A stretch of 64,000 nt of DNA, taken from assembly GCA_030065815.1 (NCBI GenBank), contig JASJCU010000003.1:1-64000 (forward strand), read 5' to 3'. Under the pieces are notes generated by a model that saw only the letters and a list, made by a program, of their open reading frames with translations, had not been told where the DNA came from and made no database searches. Numbering within the stretch: the first letter of the stretch is position 1; every line of letters starts with the position of its first letter. This document shows, piece by piece, positions 36,833 to 47,409 of this stretch. Origin of the DNA: Gammaproteobacteria bacterium (lineage in GTDB: Bacteria; Pseudomonadota; Gammaproteobacteria; Chromatiales; Chromatiaceae). The position numbers and the translations under genes were made by a program.

Positions 36833-37650
36833 GCGCCATCCCCGAACAGGTCCGCCGTCAGCCCCGCTGACGGGTAATGGAACGGCACCGGCCCGTCCGG
36901 CAGGCCGCCGATGAACTGACGCGTCGACGCGCCCTCGCTGCTGCGCAGCTGGTCCGGCGCGCCCGACTCGATGACCTTGCCGCCCGATATCACGTATACC
37001 AGGTCGGCGATCGACAGGGTCTCCTGCACGTCGTGCGAGACGACGATGCTGCTGACCCCGGCCGCGTCGTTGAGACGGCGGATCAGCTGCACCAGCACGC
37101 CCATCGAGATCGGGTCCTGCCCGGTGAACGGCTCGTCGTACATGATCATCATCGGATCGAGCGCGATCGCGCGCGCCATCGCGACGCGCCGCGCCATGCC
37201 GCCCGACAGCTCGCCCGGCATCAGTCGACGCGCACCGCGCAGGCCGACCGCCTCGAGCTTCATCAGCACCAGCTTGCGGATCATCGACGCGTTCAGCCGG
37301 GTGTGCTCACGCAGTGGGTAGGCGACGTTGTCGAACACCGACAGGTCGGTCAGCAGCGCGCCGGTCTGGAACAGCATGCCCATGCGCATGCGCAGTTCGT
37401 AGAGCTCGCGCGTCGACAGCTCGTGGACGTTGAGCCCGTCGACCTCTATCGTGCCGGCGTCCGGGCGCAGCTGCCCGCCGATCAGCTTCAGCAGCGTCGT
37501 CTTGCCGGTGCCCGACGGCCCCATGATCGCGGTCACGCCACCGCGCGGGATATCGATGTCGACGCCGTCGAAGATCACGCGGCTGCCGCGGTTGAACGTC
37601 AGGCCGCGGATGCGTACGAGCGTGTCATTGGGCGCTGCTGCATGGTTCAT
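36829..37650 (-). CDS. mlaF: Phospholipid ABC transporter ATP-binding protein MlaF
   Basis: This 273-residue ATPase has Walker A GPSGTGKT at 44-51, signature LSGGMARRVAMARAI, Walker B MIMYDEPFTGQDP and the H-loop SHDV. It powers the MlaE permease. It is the first gene of the operon. The start at 37650 (MNHAAAPND) is preferred to an open stretch of 33 codons upstream, which is Pro/Arg-rich and unlike the family. Confidence 0.96.
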   Translation of the reverse strand: MNHAAAPNDTLVRIRGLTFNRGSRVIFDGVDIDIPRGGVTAIMGPSGTGKTTLLKLIGGQLRPDAGTIEVDGLNVHELSTRELYELRMRMGMLFQTGALLTDLSVFDNVAYPLREHTRLNASMIRKLVLMKLEAVGLRGARRLMPGELSGGMARRVAMARAIALDPMMIMYDEPFTGQDPISMGVLVQLIRRLNDAAGVSSIVVSHDVQETLSIADLVYVISGGKVIESGAPDQLRSSEGASTRQFIGGLPDGPVPFHYPSAGLTADLFGDGA

Positions 37651-37765
37651 TAAAGGCTCGGTCGGCCGCAAAGCGGGGGCGGGCCTCAAGCCCGGCGGCC
37701 GGCAACTGTGCAAGCCGTCAATTTTCCGCGGCGCACAACGGGGCGTCAAGCGAGGCCGGTAATGG

Positions 37766-38323
37766 TCAGGCGCGACCCATCAGTTCGAGCAGCGTGCGCA
37801 GCTCGCCAACCCGGCCCGGGTCGCCGCAGGGTCCGTCGATGATCAGGGCCTCGGCGCGTCGATCCAGACCGTCGGCGCGCCGGCGCAGCGCGCGCAGATC
37901 GAAGTCGTCGAGCCACCAGCGCACGACGCAGCGCCGACGCTGCGGGTCGCACCAGCGATCGTCGTCGTCGCGTGGCCACTGCGGCAGATGGGTGACGGCC
38001 GGGTCGGCGCGGTCGACGAGCAGCACGATGCGCGGATCGCCGACGGCCGCGGCGACGGCGGCCGCCGCGGCCGCATCGCCGCTGCCCGTGGCGATAAAAC
38101 AGCGGAAGCCGTCCGGTGTGTCGGCCAGGGCCTCGGCAAATGCCGCGGCGTCGAGCGCGCGCCAGTCGTGCGGCATCAGCAGCACGCAGTCGCAGTCGTT
38201 GGCGTAGTAGCCGAGCCGCCAGTCCTCGGGCAGATCGTCGGGGTAGTAGCTGCCCGCCCAGTCGGCAGGCGCGAGCCCCGCCGTGCCGAGCAGCAGGGCG
38301 CGCGGCGGGGTAACATCGCTCAC
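37766..38323 (-). CDS. Short DUF72-like protein
   Basis: This 185-residue protein begins LLLGTAGLAPADWAGSYYPDDLPEDWRLGYYANDCDCVLLM. That resembles the start of DUF72 (YecE) proteins, a TIM-barrel-like family of unknown function that is normally 230-280 residues. The middle is Ala-rich and much of the barrel is missing, so this is either a reduced member or a decaying one. It is divergent from a small zinc-ribbon gene, 30 nt apart, and unrelated to the mla operon that follows. Confidence 0.5.
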   Translation of the reverse strand: MSDVTPPRALLLGTAGLAPADWAGSYYPDDLPEDWRLGYYANDCDCVLLMPHDWRALDAAAFAEALADTPDGFRCFIATGSGDAAAAAAVAAAVGDPRIVLLVDRADPAVTHLPQWPRDDDDRWCDPQRRRCVVRWWLDDFDLRALRRRADGLDRRAEALIIDGPCGDPGRVGELRTLLELMGRA

Positions 38324-38353
38324 GGCAGGAATCGACAGGACGACATCGGCGAC

Positions 38354-38539
38354 ATGGGTGAGATTCTACCGTTCCGCAGGCCCAGGGCGAGCGACAAACA
38401 CCGCGGCAAGACGCTGTGCCGCCACGGTCACCACAAGTGGCAGGTCGACAAGGCGCGCGTGTTCGACACCAAGGAGGGCCGCCTGGTCACGCGCTACCGC
38501 TGCGAACGCTGCGGCCAGACCAAGACGCGCGCCGAGTAA
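38354..38539 (+). CDS. Small Cys/His protein, probable zinc ribbon
   Basis: This 61-residue basic protein starts MGEILPFRRPRASDKHRG. Cys22 with nearby histidines (RHGHHKW) forms one half-site, and Cys50-x2-Cys53 (CERC) the other, a likely zinc site. Proteins of this length and pattern occur in other gammaproteobacteria as conserved hypotheticals. It reads towards the antiporter gene, with about 90 nt between them. Confidence 0.6.
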   Translation: MGEILPFRRPRASDKHRGKTLCRHGHHKWQVDKARVFDTKEGRLVTRYRCERCGQTKTRAE

Positions 38540-38628
38540 GCGCCGGCGTCGGCGCGTCGCTTGGACAAGCCCTGCGGCTTTGGCGACAATCCGCGCTCCC
38601 GACACAGGCCCCTCGACACCCGTCACCC

Positions 38629-39606
38629 ATGCTGCTCGCCATTGCCTCCATCGTGTTCGGCCTCGGACTGCTGGTCTGGGCCGCCGACCGCTTTGTGATC
38701 GGCGCCGCGGCGCTGGCCCGCAACCTCGGCGTGCCGCCGCTGCTGATCGGCCTGACCATTGTCGGCTTCGGCACCTCGGCGCCGGAGATCCTGGTCTCGA
38801 CGATGGCCGCGCTGCAGGGCAACCCGGGGCTCGCGATCGGCAACGCGATCGGCTCGAATATCGCCAACATTGCGCTGATCCTCGGCGCCACGGCGCTGAT
38901 CGCACCGCTGACGGTGCATTCCGACATCCTGCGCCGCGAATACCCACTGCTGCTGTTCGTCAGCGTCGGCGCCTATCTGCTGCTGTTCGACGGCACGCTC
39001 GACGGCGGCGACGGCCTGATGCTGATGACCGCACTGGTGCTGAGCATGCTGCTGCTGGTGCGCATCGGCATGGCGCGCCAGGGTCCCGATCCGCTGGCCG
39101 ACGAGATCGAGGCCGAGATCCCCAGCGACGTGTCGACGCCGGCCGCGACCGGCTGGTTCCTGCTCGGCCTGGCCCTGCTCGTCGTCAGCTCGCGGATGCT
39201 GGTCTGGGGGTCGGTCGAGGTCGCGACCGCGCTCGGTGTCAGCGACCTGGTGATCGGCCTGACCATCGTCGCGATCGGCACCAGCCTGCCGGAACTGGCC
39301 GCCAGTATCATGAGCGCGCTGAAGAACGAACACGACCTGGCGATCGGCAACGTCATCGGGTCCAATCTGTGGAACCTGCTCGCGGTGCTCGGCGTGCCCG
39401 GCCTGCTCGCCCCCGGCCTGGTACCGGCCGAGGCCGTCGATCGCGACATGCTGGTGATGCTCGGCCTGACCCTGGCGCTGTTCGTGATGGGACGCGGCTC
39501 GCGCACCCGCGGGGTCATCAATCGTCTCGAGGGCGGCCTGCTGCTCGGCTGCTTCATCGCCTACCAGGGTCTGCTGGTATGGCAGACGCAGGCCGCGATG
39601 TCGTGA
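38629..39606 (+). CDS. Calcium/sodium antiporter (YrbG/CaxA type)
   Basis: This 325-residue protein has ten or so helices and two inverted halves, each with the CaCA alpha-repeat motif: GFGTSAPEILVS with GNAIGSNIANI, and AIGTSLPELAAS with GNVIGSNLWN. It exchanges Ca2+ for Na+ or H+ across the inner membrane. The length equals E. coli YrbG, and it precedes kdsD exactly as yrbG does there. Confidence 0.94.
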   Translation: MLLAIASIVFGLGLLVWAADRFVIGAAALARNLGVPPLLIGLTIVGFGTSAPEILVSTMAALQGNPGLAIGNAIGSNIANIALILGATALIAPLTVHSDILRREYPLLLFVSVGAYLLLFDGTLDGGDGLMLMTALVLSMLLLVRIGMARQGPDPLADEIEAEIPSDVSTPAATGWFLLGLALLVVSSRMLVWGSVEVATALGVSDLVIGLTIVAIGTSLPELAASIMSALKNEHDLAIGNVIGSNLWNLLAVLGVPGLLAPGLVPAEAVDRDMLVMLGLTLALFVMGRGSRTRGVINRLEGGLLLGCFIAYQGLLVWQTQAAMS

Positions 39607-39640
39607 TGGTCACAGCCGAAACCTGACGCGGAGAATCGCC

Positions 39641-40618
39641 ATGCCAGCCAGCGCCGACACCCTACGCCGCTCCGCGATCAGCGTCGTCGAAATCGAACGC
39701 GACGCCGTCGGCGCGCTGGTCGAGCGCATCGACGACCGCTTCGTGCGCGCCTGCGAGCACATCCTCGCGTGCCGCGGGCGCGTGGTCGTGACCGGCATGG
39801 GCAAGTCCGGGCACGTCGCCAAGAAGATCGCCGCGACCCTGGCCAGTACCGGCACGCCGGCGTTCTTCGTCCATCCCGGCGAGGCCAGCCACGGCGACCT
39901 CGGCATGATCACGGCGAGCGACGTCGTGCTGGCCCTGTCCAACTCCGGCGAGACCAGCGAGATCGTGACCATCGTGCCGCTGATCAGCCGCATGGGCGCA
40001 CCGCTGATCAGCATGACCGGCAGGCCCGGCTCGACGCTGGCCCGCGAGGCCGACGTCAATCTCGACGTCAGCGTCGCCAAGGAGGCCTGTCCGCACGACC
40101 TCGCACCGACCGCGAGCACGACCGCGGCGCTGGTCATGGGCGACGCGCTGGCGATCGCGCTGCTCGAGGCACGCGGCTTCACGGCCGAGGACTTCGCGCT
40201 GTCCCACCCCGGCGGCAGCCTCGGCCGGCGCCTGCTGCTGCACGTCCACGACATCATGCACAAGGGGGCGCAGATCCCGGCGGTCGACCATGGCGCATCG
40301 CTGCGCGACGCGCTGATGGAGATGACGGCGAAGGGCCTCGGCATGACCGCGGTCACCGACGACGACGGCCGCGCGATCGGCGTGTTCACCGACGGCGACC
40401 TGCGCCGCTGCATCGATCGCGGGCTCGATGTCCGCGACGCCCGCGTCGGCGAGGTCATGACCCCGGGCGGGAAACACATTGCACCCGAACGCCTGGCCGT
40501 CGACGCGGTCAACCTGATGGAAGAGAACAAGATCAACGCGCTGCTCGTGATCGACGCCGACCGGCGGCTGTGCGGCGCACTGAACATGCACGACCTGCTG
40601 CGCGCAGGCGTCGTCTGA
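39641..40618 (+). CDS. kdsD: D-arabinose 5-phosphate isomerase KdsD
   Basis: KdsD makes arabinose 5-phosphate from ribulose 5-phosphate, the first step towards Kdo in the LPS core. The 325-residue protein has a SIS domain (residues about 35-180: GRVVVTGMGKSGHVAKKIAATL, LALSNSGETSEI). Two C-terminal CBS domains follow. kdsC lies 14 nt downstream, so they are one operon with the lpt genes. Confidence 0.96.
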   Translation: MPASADTLRRSAISVVEIERDAVGALVERIDDRFVRACEHILACRGRVVVTGMGKSGHVAKKIAATLASTGTPAFFVHPGEASHGDLGMITASDVVLALSNSGETSEIVTIVPLISRMGAPLISMTGRPGSTLAREADVNLDVSVAKEACPHDLAPTASTTAALVMGDALAIALLEARGFTAEDFALSHPGGSLGRRLLLHVHDIMHKGAQIPAVDHGASLRDALMEMTAKGLGMTAVTDDDGRAIGVFTDGDLRRCIDRGLDVRDARVGEVMTPGGKHIAPERLAVDAVNLMEENKINALLVIDADRRLCGALNMHDLLRAGVV

Positions 40619-40632
40619 CACAAGGGACCACG

Positions 40633-41157
40633 ATGCAGGACATCTACCGCAAGGCCGAGGGCATCCGCCTGGTCATCTTCGACGTCGACGGCGTGCTCAC
40701 CGACGGCAGCCTGTTCATCGGCGACGACGGCCAGGAGTACAAGGCGTTCCACTCCAAGGACGGACACGGCATGGTCATGCTGCAGCACAGCGGCGTGCAG
40801 ATCGCGATCATCACCGGTCGCACCTCGGAGGTCGTGCGCATCCGCATGGCCAGCCTCGGCATCGAGCACGTCTACCAGGGCAAGCGCGAAAAGCTGCCGG
40901 CCTACGAGGAACTCAAGCACGCGACCGGCCTCGACGACGCCCAGATCGCCTACGTCGGCGACGACGTCGTCGACCTGCCGGTCATGACCCGCGTCGGACT
41001 CGCGATCGCGGTGCAGGACGCGCACGCGCTGGCCAAGCGCCACGCCCACTGGGTCACGCCGAGCGGCGGCGGGCGCGGCGCCGCGCGCGAGGTCTGCGAA
41101 CTGGTCATGGACGCCCAGGGCAAGCTGCAGGGCCTGTTGCAGGCCTACACGGACTAA
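40633..41157 (+). CDS. kdsC: 3-deoxy-manno-octulosonate-8-phosphate phosphatase KdsC
   Basis: This 174-residue HAD-superfamily phosphatase removes phosphate from Kdo-8-phosphate. The nucleophile motif is IFDVDGVLTDG with Asp17 and Asp19. The second motif is IITGRTSE, and the metal-binding end is YVGDDVVDLPVM. There is no cap domain, as expected for the tetrameric KdsC class. It lies between kdsD and lptC. Confidence 0.96.
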   Translation: MQDIYRKAEGIRLVIFDVDGVLTDGSLFIGDDGQEYKAFHSKDGHGMVMLQHSGVQIAIITGRTSEVVRIRMASLGIEHVYQGKREKLPAYEELKHATGLDDAQIAYVGDDVVDLPVMTRVGLAIAVQDAHALAKRHAHWVTPSGGGRGAAREVCELVMDAQGKLQGLLQAYTD

Positions 41158-41166
41158 GGCCCGGAG

Positions 41167-41748
41167 ATGCGCCGCTACCGCCCCTGGCTCGCCGGGCTGC
41201 TGGTCGCCGCCGCCGCGCTCAGCTGGTGGCTGCGCGACGTGCCGCCGCCACCTCCGCCGGCCTCGCCGGCGATGGAGCGCCAGGGTGCGCGCGAGATCGA
41301 TTACTACATCACCGGCCTGGACGTGACGCGCATGACCCAGGCCGGCATCCCGGCACATCGTCTGCGCGCCGCACGCGCCCAGCACTTTACCGATGACGAC
41401 ACGACCCAGCTGACCGCACCACGCCTGACCGTGTACCAGGGCCAGGCGCCGCCGTGGGAGGTCGACGCCGAGGGCGCGCTGGTGTCGGCCGACGGCGACC
41501 TGATCCTGCTCAGCGGCGCCGTGCTGATCGAACGCGCCGGCGACGCCGACAACCGGCCGATGCGCATCGTCACCCGCGAGCTGCGCGTGCAACCGCGCCA
41601 GGACTATGCGGAAACCGACGAAAAGGTTAGGGTAGAAAGCGACACCGACTGGCTCGACGCCAGCGGCATGCAGGCCTGGCTGCGACCGCCGTCGCGCCTC
41701 AAGTTTCTGTCCCGGGTGAGAGGCTACTATGTACCGCCTAGCAACTAG
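41167..41748 (+). CDS. lptC: LPS export protein LptC
   Basis: LptC is the bitopic inner-membrane protein that passes LPS from LptBFG to LptA. The 193-residue protein has an N-terminal helix (about 6-22), a Pro-rich linker and a beta-jellyroll domain. Visible marks are EIDYYITGLDVTRMTQAG, LTAPRLTVY and QDYAETDEKVRVES. Its end overlaps lptA by 20 nt, indicating coupling. Confidence 0.93.
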   Translation: MRRYRPWLAGLLVAAAALSWWLRDVPPPPPPASPAMERQGAREIDYYITGLDVTRMTQAGIPAHRLRAARAQHFTDDDTTQLTAPRLTVYQGQAPPWEVDAEGALVSADGDLILLSGAVLIERAGDADNRPMRIVTRELRVQPRQDYAETDEKVRVESDTDWLDASGMQAWLRPPSRLKFLSRVRGYYVPPSN

Positions 41749-42268
41749 CCAGCCGCCACGCCGGCGCTGTGCGCGGCGCGACCTGGTCGTCGCCGTCGCC
41801 GTGCTCGCCACTTGGCTGCTCGCCGCCGGCGCCGCCGTCGCGCTCGAATCCGACCGTCAGCAGCCGATCGAACTCGCCGCCGACAGCGTCGACATCGACG
41901 AGGGACGCGGGATCAGCGTCTACAAGGGCGACGTCGACCTGCGCCAGGGCTCGATACGCCTGCGCGCCGACACCGTGACCGTGCACCAGAAGGGCAAGAA
42001 ACCGTCGCGGATCGTCGCCGAGGGACGGCCGGTCAAGTTCCAGCAGCAGTCCCGGCGCGGACCGGTCAAGGGCGAGGCACGCCGCGTCGAGTACGAGGTC
42101 GACAGCGAGAACCTCGTGCTCAATGGCGACGCGGTGCTGGTCCAGGGCCAGGACAGCATGCGCAGCGACCGCATCGTCTACGACCGCGTGCGCTCGGTGG
42201 TCAAGGCCGGGGCCGCGGCCGACGGCAAGCAGCGCGTGCGTATCTCGATCGAGGCCCCCGGCGACTGA
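41729..42268 (+). CDS. lptA: LPS transport periplasmic protein LptA
   Basis: This 179-residue OstA/LptA protein has a signal peptide ([18 protein letters not shown], cleavage near residue 36). The LPS-binding repeats follow: [25 protein letters not shown] and [23 protein letters not shown]. It bridges LptC and LptD across the periplasm. It overlaps lptC and precedes lptB. Confidence 0.94.
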   Translation: MYRLATSQPPRRRCARRDLVVAVAVLATWLLAAGAAVALESDRQQPIELAADSVDIDEGRGISVYKGDVDLRQGSIRLRADTVTVHQKGKKPSRIVAEGRPVKFQQQSRRGPVKGEARRVEYEVDSENLVLNGDAVLVQGQDSMRSDRIVYDRVRSVVKAGAAADGKQRVRISIEAPGD

Positions 42269-42296
42269 TACCCGCGGCGCGCGACCCCAATCCGCC

Positions 42297-43022
<726 letters not shown>

Positions 43023-43173
43023 ATTCCCTCCCGGGCGGGCCGACGCCGCGCCTGCAGGCCGCGCTGACGGACGTCAACACAACGTCGATCAGCGCGCGCC
43101 GTGACGCGCCAAAAACTGCGCTAGAATGGACTCAGACAATGCATAAACAAGATTCGTACCACATAGCAACTGC

Positions 43174-44679
43174 ATGAAGCCTACGATCCAGCTCCGCCTG
43201 GGCCAGCACCTGACGATGACGCCACAGTTGCAGCAGGCGATCAAGCTGCTGCAACTGTCGACGCTCGACCTCAAACAGGAGATCCAGGAGGCCCTCGAGT
43301 CCAACCTGATGCTCGAGACCGAGGAGGACGGCGCGCGCCGCGAGGACAGCGACGGCGACGCCGAGGCGGCCAAGAACACCGACGACGCCAGCGCCGGCGC
43401 CAACGGCGCGGACAAGAGCGCCAACGACCCCAACAACGAGACCGAGGTCTCGATCGAGACCGACAACATGCCGGACGATCTGCCGGTCGACACCGTCTGG
43501 GACGACATCTACGACAGCGTCACGCCGGTCAATGCCGGCGCCGGTGCCGCGGCGGCGGACGAGAACCAGGACTTCATCAACCAGCAGAGCGTCGGCGAAT
43601 CGTTGCAGGACCACCTGCTGTGGCAGGTGCAGCTGACGCCGTTCAACGACACCGACCTGGCGATCGCCGAGGCCATCGTCGACGGCGTCGACGAGGACGG
43701 CTACCTGAAGACCGCGCTCGACGACATCGTCGCCGGCAGCGACGACCCGGATGTCGAGATCGAGGAGGTCGAGGCCGTGCTGCACCGCGTCCAGGCCTTC
43801 GATCCGCCGGGCATCGCCGCGCGCGACCTGCGCGAGTGCCTGCTGATCCAGCTGCGCCAGCTGCCGCCCGGGAGCGACTGGCGCGACCAGGCGATCCGGC
43901 TCGTCGACGAGCACTTCGACCTGCTCGCACAGCAGGACGAGACGCTGATGCGCCGCCGCATGAAGCTCGACCGTGACGACCTGATGGCGGTGATCCACCT
44001 GATCCGTTCGCTGAACCCGCGCCCAGGCACCAGCGTCGCGCAGCAGGCCCCGAGCTATATCGAGCCCGATGTCTTCGTCTACAAGCGCAACCACCAGTGG
44101 CGCGTCGAGCTCAATCCCGAGGCCGCGCCGAGGCTGCGGGTAAACGCCGAATACGCCGGCATGATCCGGCGCGCCGACAACAGCGCCGACAACGTGACGA
44201 TGAAGAACCACCTGCAGGAGGCGCGCTGGTTCATCAAGAGCCTGCAGAGCCGCAACGACACCTTGCTGCGCGTGGCGACGCGGATTGTCGACTTTCAGCG
44301 CAATTTCTTCGAGTATGGTGACGAGGCCATGAAACCGCTGGTGTTGCGCGACGTCGCCGAGGCGCTGGAAATGCACGAATCCACGATATCGCGGGTCACG
44401 ACGCAGAAATACATGCACACGCCGCGCGGCACCTACGAGTTCAAGTACTTCTTCTCGAGCCATGTCAGCACCGCGTCCGGCGGCGAGGCATCGGCGACCG
44501 CGATCCGGGCCCTGATCAAGAAGCTGATCGGCGCGGAAAAGCCCAATAAACCTTTGTCTGACAACAAGATTGCCGCCATCCTTGCCGACCAGGGCATCAA
44601 CGTGGCGCGCAGGACGGTTGCCAAGTATCGTGAATCGATGGCGATCCCGCCATCGAACGAACGCAAGCGCCTGGCCTGA
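43174..44679 (+). CDS. rpoN: RNA polymerase sigma-54 factor RpoN
   Basis: This 501-residue protein has region I ([25 protein letters not shown]) for activator response, an acidic region II (residues about 50-115) and the core-binding domain. The helix-turn-helix segment is [22 protein letters not shown] and the RpoN box [10 protein letters not shown] lies at 478-487. It directs transcription from -24/-12 promoters with an ATP-dependent activator. Candidate target promoters at 7565 and 10796 are in this same window. The gene heads the hpf-ptsN-hprK-rapZ group. Confidence 0.98.
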   Translation: MKPTIQLRLGQHLTMTPQLQQAIKLLQLSTLDLKQEIQEALESNLMLETEEDGARREDSDGDAEAAKNTDDASAGANGADKSANDPNNETEVSIETDNMPDDLPVDTVWDDIYDSVTPVNAGAGAAAADENQDFINQQSVGESLQDHLLWQVQLTPFNDTDLAIAEAIVDGVDEDGYLKTALDDIVAGSDDPDVEIEEVEAVLHRVQAFDPPGIAARDLRECLLIQLRQLPPGSDWRDQAIRLVDEHFDLLAQQDETLMRRRMKLDRDDLMAVIHLIRSLNPRPGTSVAQQAPSYIEPDVFVYKRNHQWRVELNPEAAPRLRVNAEYAGMIRRADNSADNVTMKNHLQEARWFIKSLQSRNDTLLRVATRIVDFQRNFFEYGDEAMKPLVLRDVAEALEMHESTISRVTTQKYMHTPRGTYEFKYFFSSHVSTASGGEASATAIRALIKKLIGAEKPNKPLSDNKIAAILADQGINVARRTVAKYRESMAIPPSNERKRLA

Positions 44680-44707
44680 GAGGCGCTGAACTGCAAGGAG
44701 AAGACCT

Positions 44708-45034
44708 ATGCAAGTCAACCTGACCGGTCATCATGTCGATCTCACCGACGCACTGCGTGCCTACGTTGACGAAAAGATCGCCCGCCTCGAGCGGCACTTC
44801 GACCACGTGACCAACGTCCATGTGATCCTCAGCGTCGAGAAGAAGTCGCAGAAAGCCGAGGCGACCGTGCACATCGCCGGCGCCGACGTCTTCGCCGATG
44901 CCGTCCACGAGGACATGTACGCAGCGATCGATGCGCTGATCGACAAGCTCGACCGCCAGGTACTGCGCCACAAGGAGAAGCTCAAGAGCCACCGCGGCAA
45001 TGGCCACCGCGAGTCCGCCGAGGCCGCGGGCTGA
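44708..45034 (+). CDS. hpf: Ribosome hibernation promoting factor, short form
   Basis: This 108-residue HPF/YfiA family protein (VNLTGHHVDLTDALRAYVDEKIARLERHFD, ATVHIAGADVFADAVHEDMYAAIDALIDKLDRQ) binds the 30S subunit and helps to inactivate ribosomes in stationary phase. There is no long C-terminal dimerisation domain. An AAGGAG site precedes the start. It lies downstream of rpoN in the usual order. Confidence 0.96.
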   Translation: MQVNLTGHHVDLTDALRAYVDEKIARLERHFDHVTNVHVILSVEKKSQKAEATVHIAGADVFADAVHEDMYAAIDALIDKLDRQVLRHKEKLKSHRGNGHRESAEAAG

Positions 45035-45052
45035 ATCCCAGGCATTCCCGCC

Positions 45053-45517
45053 ATGCTACCCGACGGCATCCTCGAACGACCCAGCATCAGCGTCGCCGAC
45101 CCGGCGTCGAGCAAGAAGCGCGTCCTCGAACAGGCCGCGCGCCTGCTCGCCGCCGCCGGCCCGGAGCCCGAAGCCGAACAGATCTTCGAACGCCTGCTGG
45201 AACGCGAGCGCCTCGGTAGCACCGGTCTCGCCGGCGGCGTGGCCCTGCCACACGCCCGCATGCCGGGTATCGAAGCCAGTCACGGTGCCTTCCTGCGCCT
45301 CGCCGACGCGGTCGAGTTCGATGCCCTAGACGGCCAGCCGGTCGATCTGGTCTTCGCGCTGTTGGTGCCCGAGGACGCGACCGAGGAACACCTGCAGCTG
45401 CTCGGCCGCCTGGCATCGATGTTCAACGACCCGCTGCTGTGCGAACGGCTGCGCGACGCCGAGGCCGAAGAGGCCCTGGCGATCCTGACCGGACACTCGA
45501 CGACCCATGCCGCATAG
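45053..45517 (+). CDS. ptsN: PTS IIA-like nitrogen regulatory protein PtsN (EIIA-Ntr)
   Basis: This 154-residue EIIA-fructose/Ntr fold protein has the phosphorylatable His67 in GGVALPHARMPG. EIIA-Ntr is the output of the nitrogen PTS and regulates potassium uptake and other targets by its phosphorylation state. No EI-Ntr (PtsP, with GAF domain) is in the window. The EI encoded nearby is the plain form. It overlaps the hprK start by 11 nt. Confidence 0.95.
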   Translation: MLPDGILERPSISVADPASSKKRVLEQAARLLAAAGPEPEAEQIFERLLERERLGSTGLAGGVALPHARMPGIEASHGAFLRLADAVEFDALDGQPVDLVFALLVPEDATEEHLQLLGRLASMFNDPLLCERLRDAEAEEALAILTGHSTTHAA

Positions 45518-46451
45518 TGTCCGGGTACGCGACCTTTTCGACGGCCTCGGCGAGCGCCTGCAGCTGAGTTGGATCGCCGGCCAGGCCGGCGCCGACGAAC
45601 CGCTGCTGCAACCGGGCACCCACGCCATCACCGGCATCATCGCCGGCCCGCTGAACTACATTCACCCGAACCGTGTGCAGGTCATCGGCCCGTCCGAGGC
45701 CGATTATCTCGAAGGCCTCGGCGTCGATGGCCGGCAGCAGGCGTTGCGCCAGCTGTTCGCCGATCAGCCGGCACTGGTCATGCTGGTCGACGGCATCGAC
45801 GCCCCGCCGGAACTGGCGACACTGGCCGACGAGACCGCGACCGCGCTGATGCGTTCGCCGCTGCCCGACAGCCAGGTGCTCGACAACCTGCAGTACTACG
45901 CATCGCTGTTCCTGTCGGAGAAGACCACGCTGCACGGCGTGTTCCTCGAGGTACTCGGCATGGGTGTGCTGCTGACCGGCGACCCCGCCGTCGGCAAGAG
46001 CGAGCTCGCGCTGGATCTGATCACCCGCGGCAGCCGCCTGGTCGCGGATGACGCGCCCGAGTTCACGCGCATCGCGCCGGACATCATCAGCGGCACCTGC
46101 CCCGCCCTGCTGCGCGAGTTCCTCGAGGTACGCGGTCTCGGCATACTCAACATCCGCGCGATGTTCGGCGACAGCGCGATCAAGCGCACCAAGTACCTGC
46201 GCCTGATCGTGCACCTCAAGCGCATGAGCTCGGAACAGATCTCGGGCATGGACCGGCTGTCCGGCGCGCACACCGACCGCGAGGTGCTCGGCGTGTCGGT
46301 GCCGCAGGTGACGGTGCCGGTCGCCCCGGGACGCAACCTGTCGGTGCTCGTGGAATCCGCGGTCCGCAACCACCTGCTGCGCCTGAAGGGCTACGACGCC
46401 GCCGAGGTGTTGATCGAACGCCAGCAGCAGGCGATCCTCGAACAGAGCTGA
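45507..46451 (+). CDS. hprK: HPr kinase/phosphorylase HprK
   Basis: This 314-residue bifunctional enzyme phosphorylates or dephosphorylates Ser46 of HPr. Residues 1-130 form the N-terminal domain. The catalytic domain has His143 (LHGVFLEVLG), Walker A GDPAVGKS at 158-165 and the HprK signature LEVRGLGILNIRAMFGD. In Proteobacteria it controls the PTS relay rather than classical catabolite repression. The HPr encoded 1.4 kb downstream retains Ser46. Confidence 0.95.
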   Translation: MPHSVRVRDLFDGLGERLQLSWIAGQAGADEPLLQPGTHAITGIIAGPLNYIHPNRVQVIGPSEADYLEGLGVDGRQQALRQLFADQPALVMLVDGIDAPPELATLADETATALMRSPLPDSQVLDNLQYYASLFLSEKTTLHGVFLEVLGMGVLLTGDPAVGKSELALDLITRGSRLVADDAPEFTRIAPDIISGTCPALLREFLEVRGLGILNIRAMFGDSAIKRTKYLRLIVHLKRMSSEQISGMDRLSGAHTDREVLGVSVPQVTVPVAPGRNLSVLVESAVRNHLLRLKGYDAAEVLIERQQQAILEQS

Positions 46452-46521
46452 CTCGCGGTCTGCGACAGCCGGGGCGCTGTGGCGCTACACTAGCAACGTC
46501 GCACCACCCGTCAGGACTGGC

Positions 46522-47409
46522 ATGTCCGAGGACAGCAAGACCAACCAGCCGCCGCGCGTGATCCTGGTCACCGGCCTGTCGGGGTCGGGCAAGAGCATTG
46601 CGTTGCATGTGCTCGAAGACGTCGGCTACTACTGCATCGACAATCTGCCGGTCAGTCTGTTCGACGCGCTGGTGCGCGACATCACGACCCAACCGGCAGC
46701 GGCCCGCGGCCTGACCGCGATCGGTATCGACGCCCGCAATACCGGCGCCGATCTCGGCCGCCTGCCCGGCATGATCAAGCGCCTGCGCGACCACGGCGTC
46801 GACTGCGAGATCGTGTTTCTCGATGCCGAGGACCCGGTGCTGATCCAGCGTTTCAGCGAGACCCGGCGGCGTCACCCGCTGACCGACGACGGCCGCACGC
46901 TGGAAGAGGCGATCACGCTCGAACGCGCGATGCTCGAACCGCTGCTCGACCTGTCGCGACTGAAGATCGACACCACGCGCACGACGCTGCACGAGTTGCG
47001 CGAGATCATCCGTGCGCGCGTCGCCGAGCGCGACAGCGGCGAGATGTCGATCATGCTGCAGTCGTTCGGTTTCAAGCACGGCGTGCCGCGCAACGCCGAT
47101 TTCGTGTTCGACGCGCGCTGCCTGCCGAACCCACACTGGCACCCCGAGCTGCGCCCGCTGACCGGGCGCGACCGACCGGTCGCCGCCTTCCTCGGCGACG
47201 ACCTGCAGGTGCGCGGCATGCTCAGCCACATCAGCGACTTCCTGACCCAGTGGATCCCGTGCTTCGAACGCGAGGGACGCAGTTACCTGACGATCGCGGT
47301 CGGCTGCACCGGCGGCCAACACCGTTCGGTTTACCTGATCGAACAGCTGACCGGATTCCTCAAGTCACAGGGCCGACCCGTAATCAGCAGTCACCGGGAA
47401 CTGCCGTGA
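46522..47409 (+). CDS. rapZ: RNase adapter / nucleotide-binding protein RapZ
   Basis: This 295-residue protein of the YvcJ/RapZ family has Walker A GLSGSGKS at 18-25 and the C-terminal motif GCTGGQHRSVY. In E. coli RapZ guides RNase E to the GlmZ small RNA and so tunes GlmS and amino-sugar supply. The function here is inferred. Its stop overlaps the GTG start of the EIIA-Man gene. Confidence 0.93.
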   Translation: MSEDSKTNQPPRVILVTGLSGSGKSIALHVLEDVGYYCIDNLPVSLFDALVRDITTQPAAARGLTAIGIDARNTGADLGRLPGMIKRLRDHGVDCEIVFLDAEDPVLIQRFSETRRRHPLTDDGRTLEEAITLERAMLEPLLDLSRLKIDTTRTTLHELREIIRARVAERDSGEMSIMLQSFGFKHGVPRNADFVFDARCLPNPHWHPELRPLTGRDRPVAAFLGDDLQVRGMLSHISDFLTQWIPCFEREGRSYLTIAVGCTGGQHRSVYLIEQLTGFLKSQGRPVISSHRELP

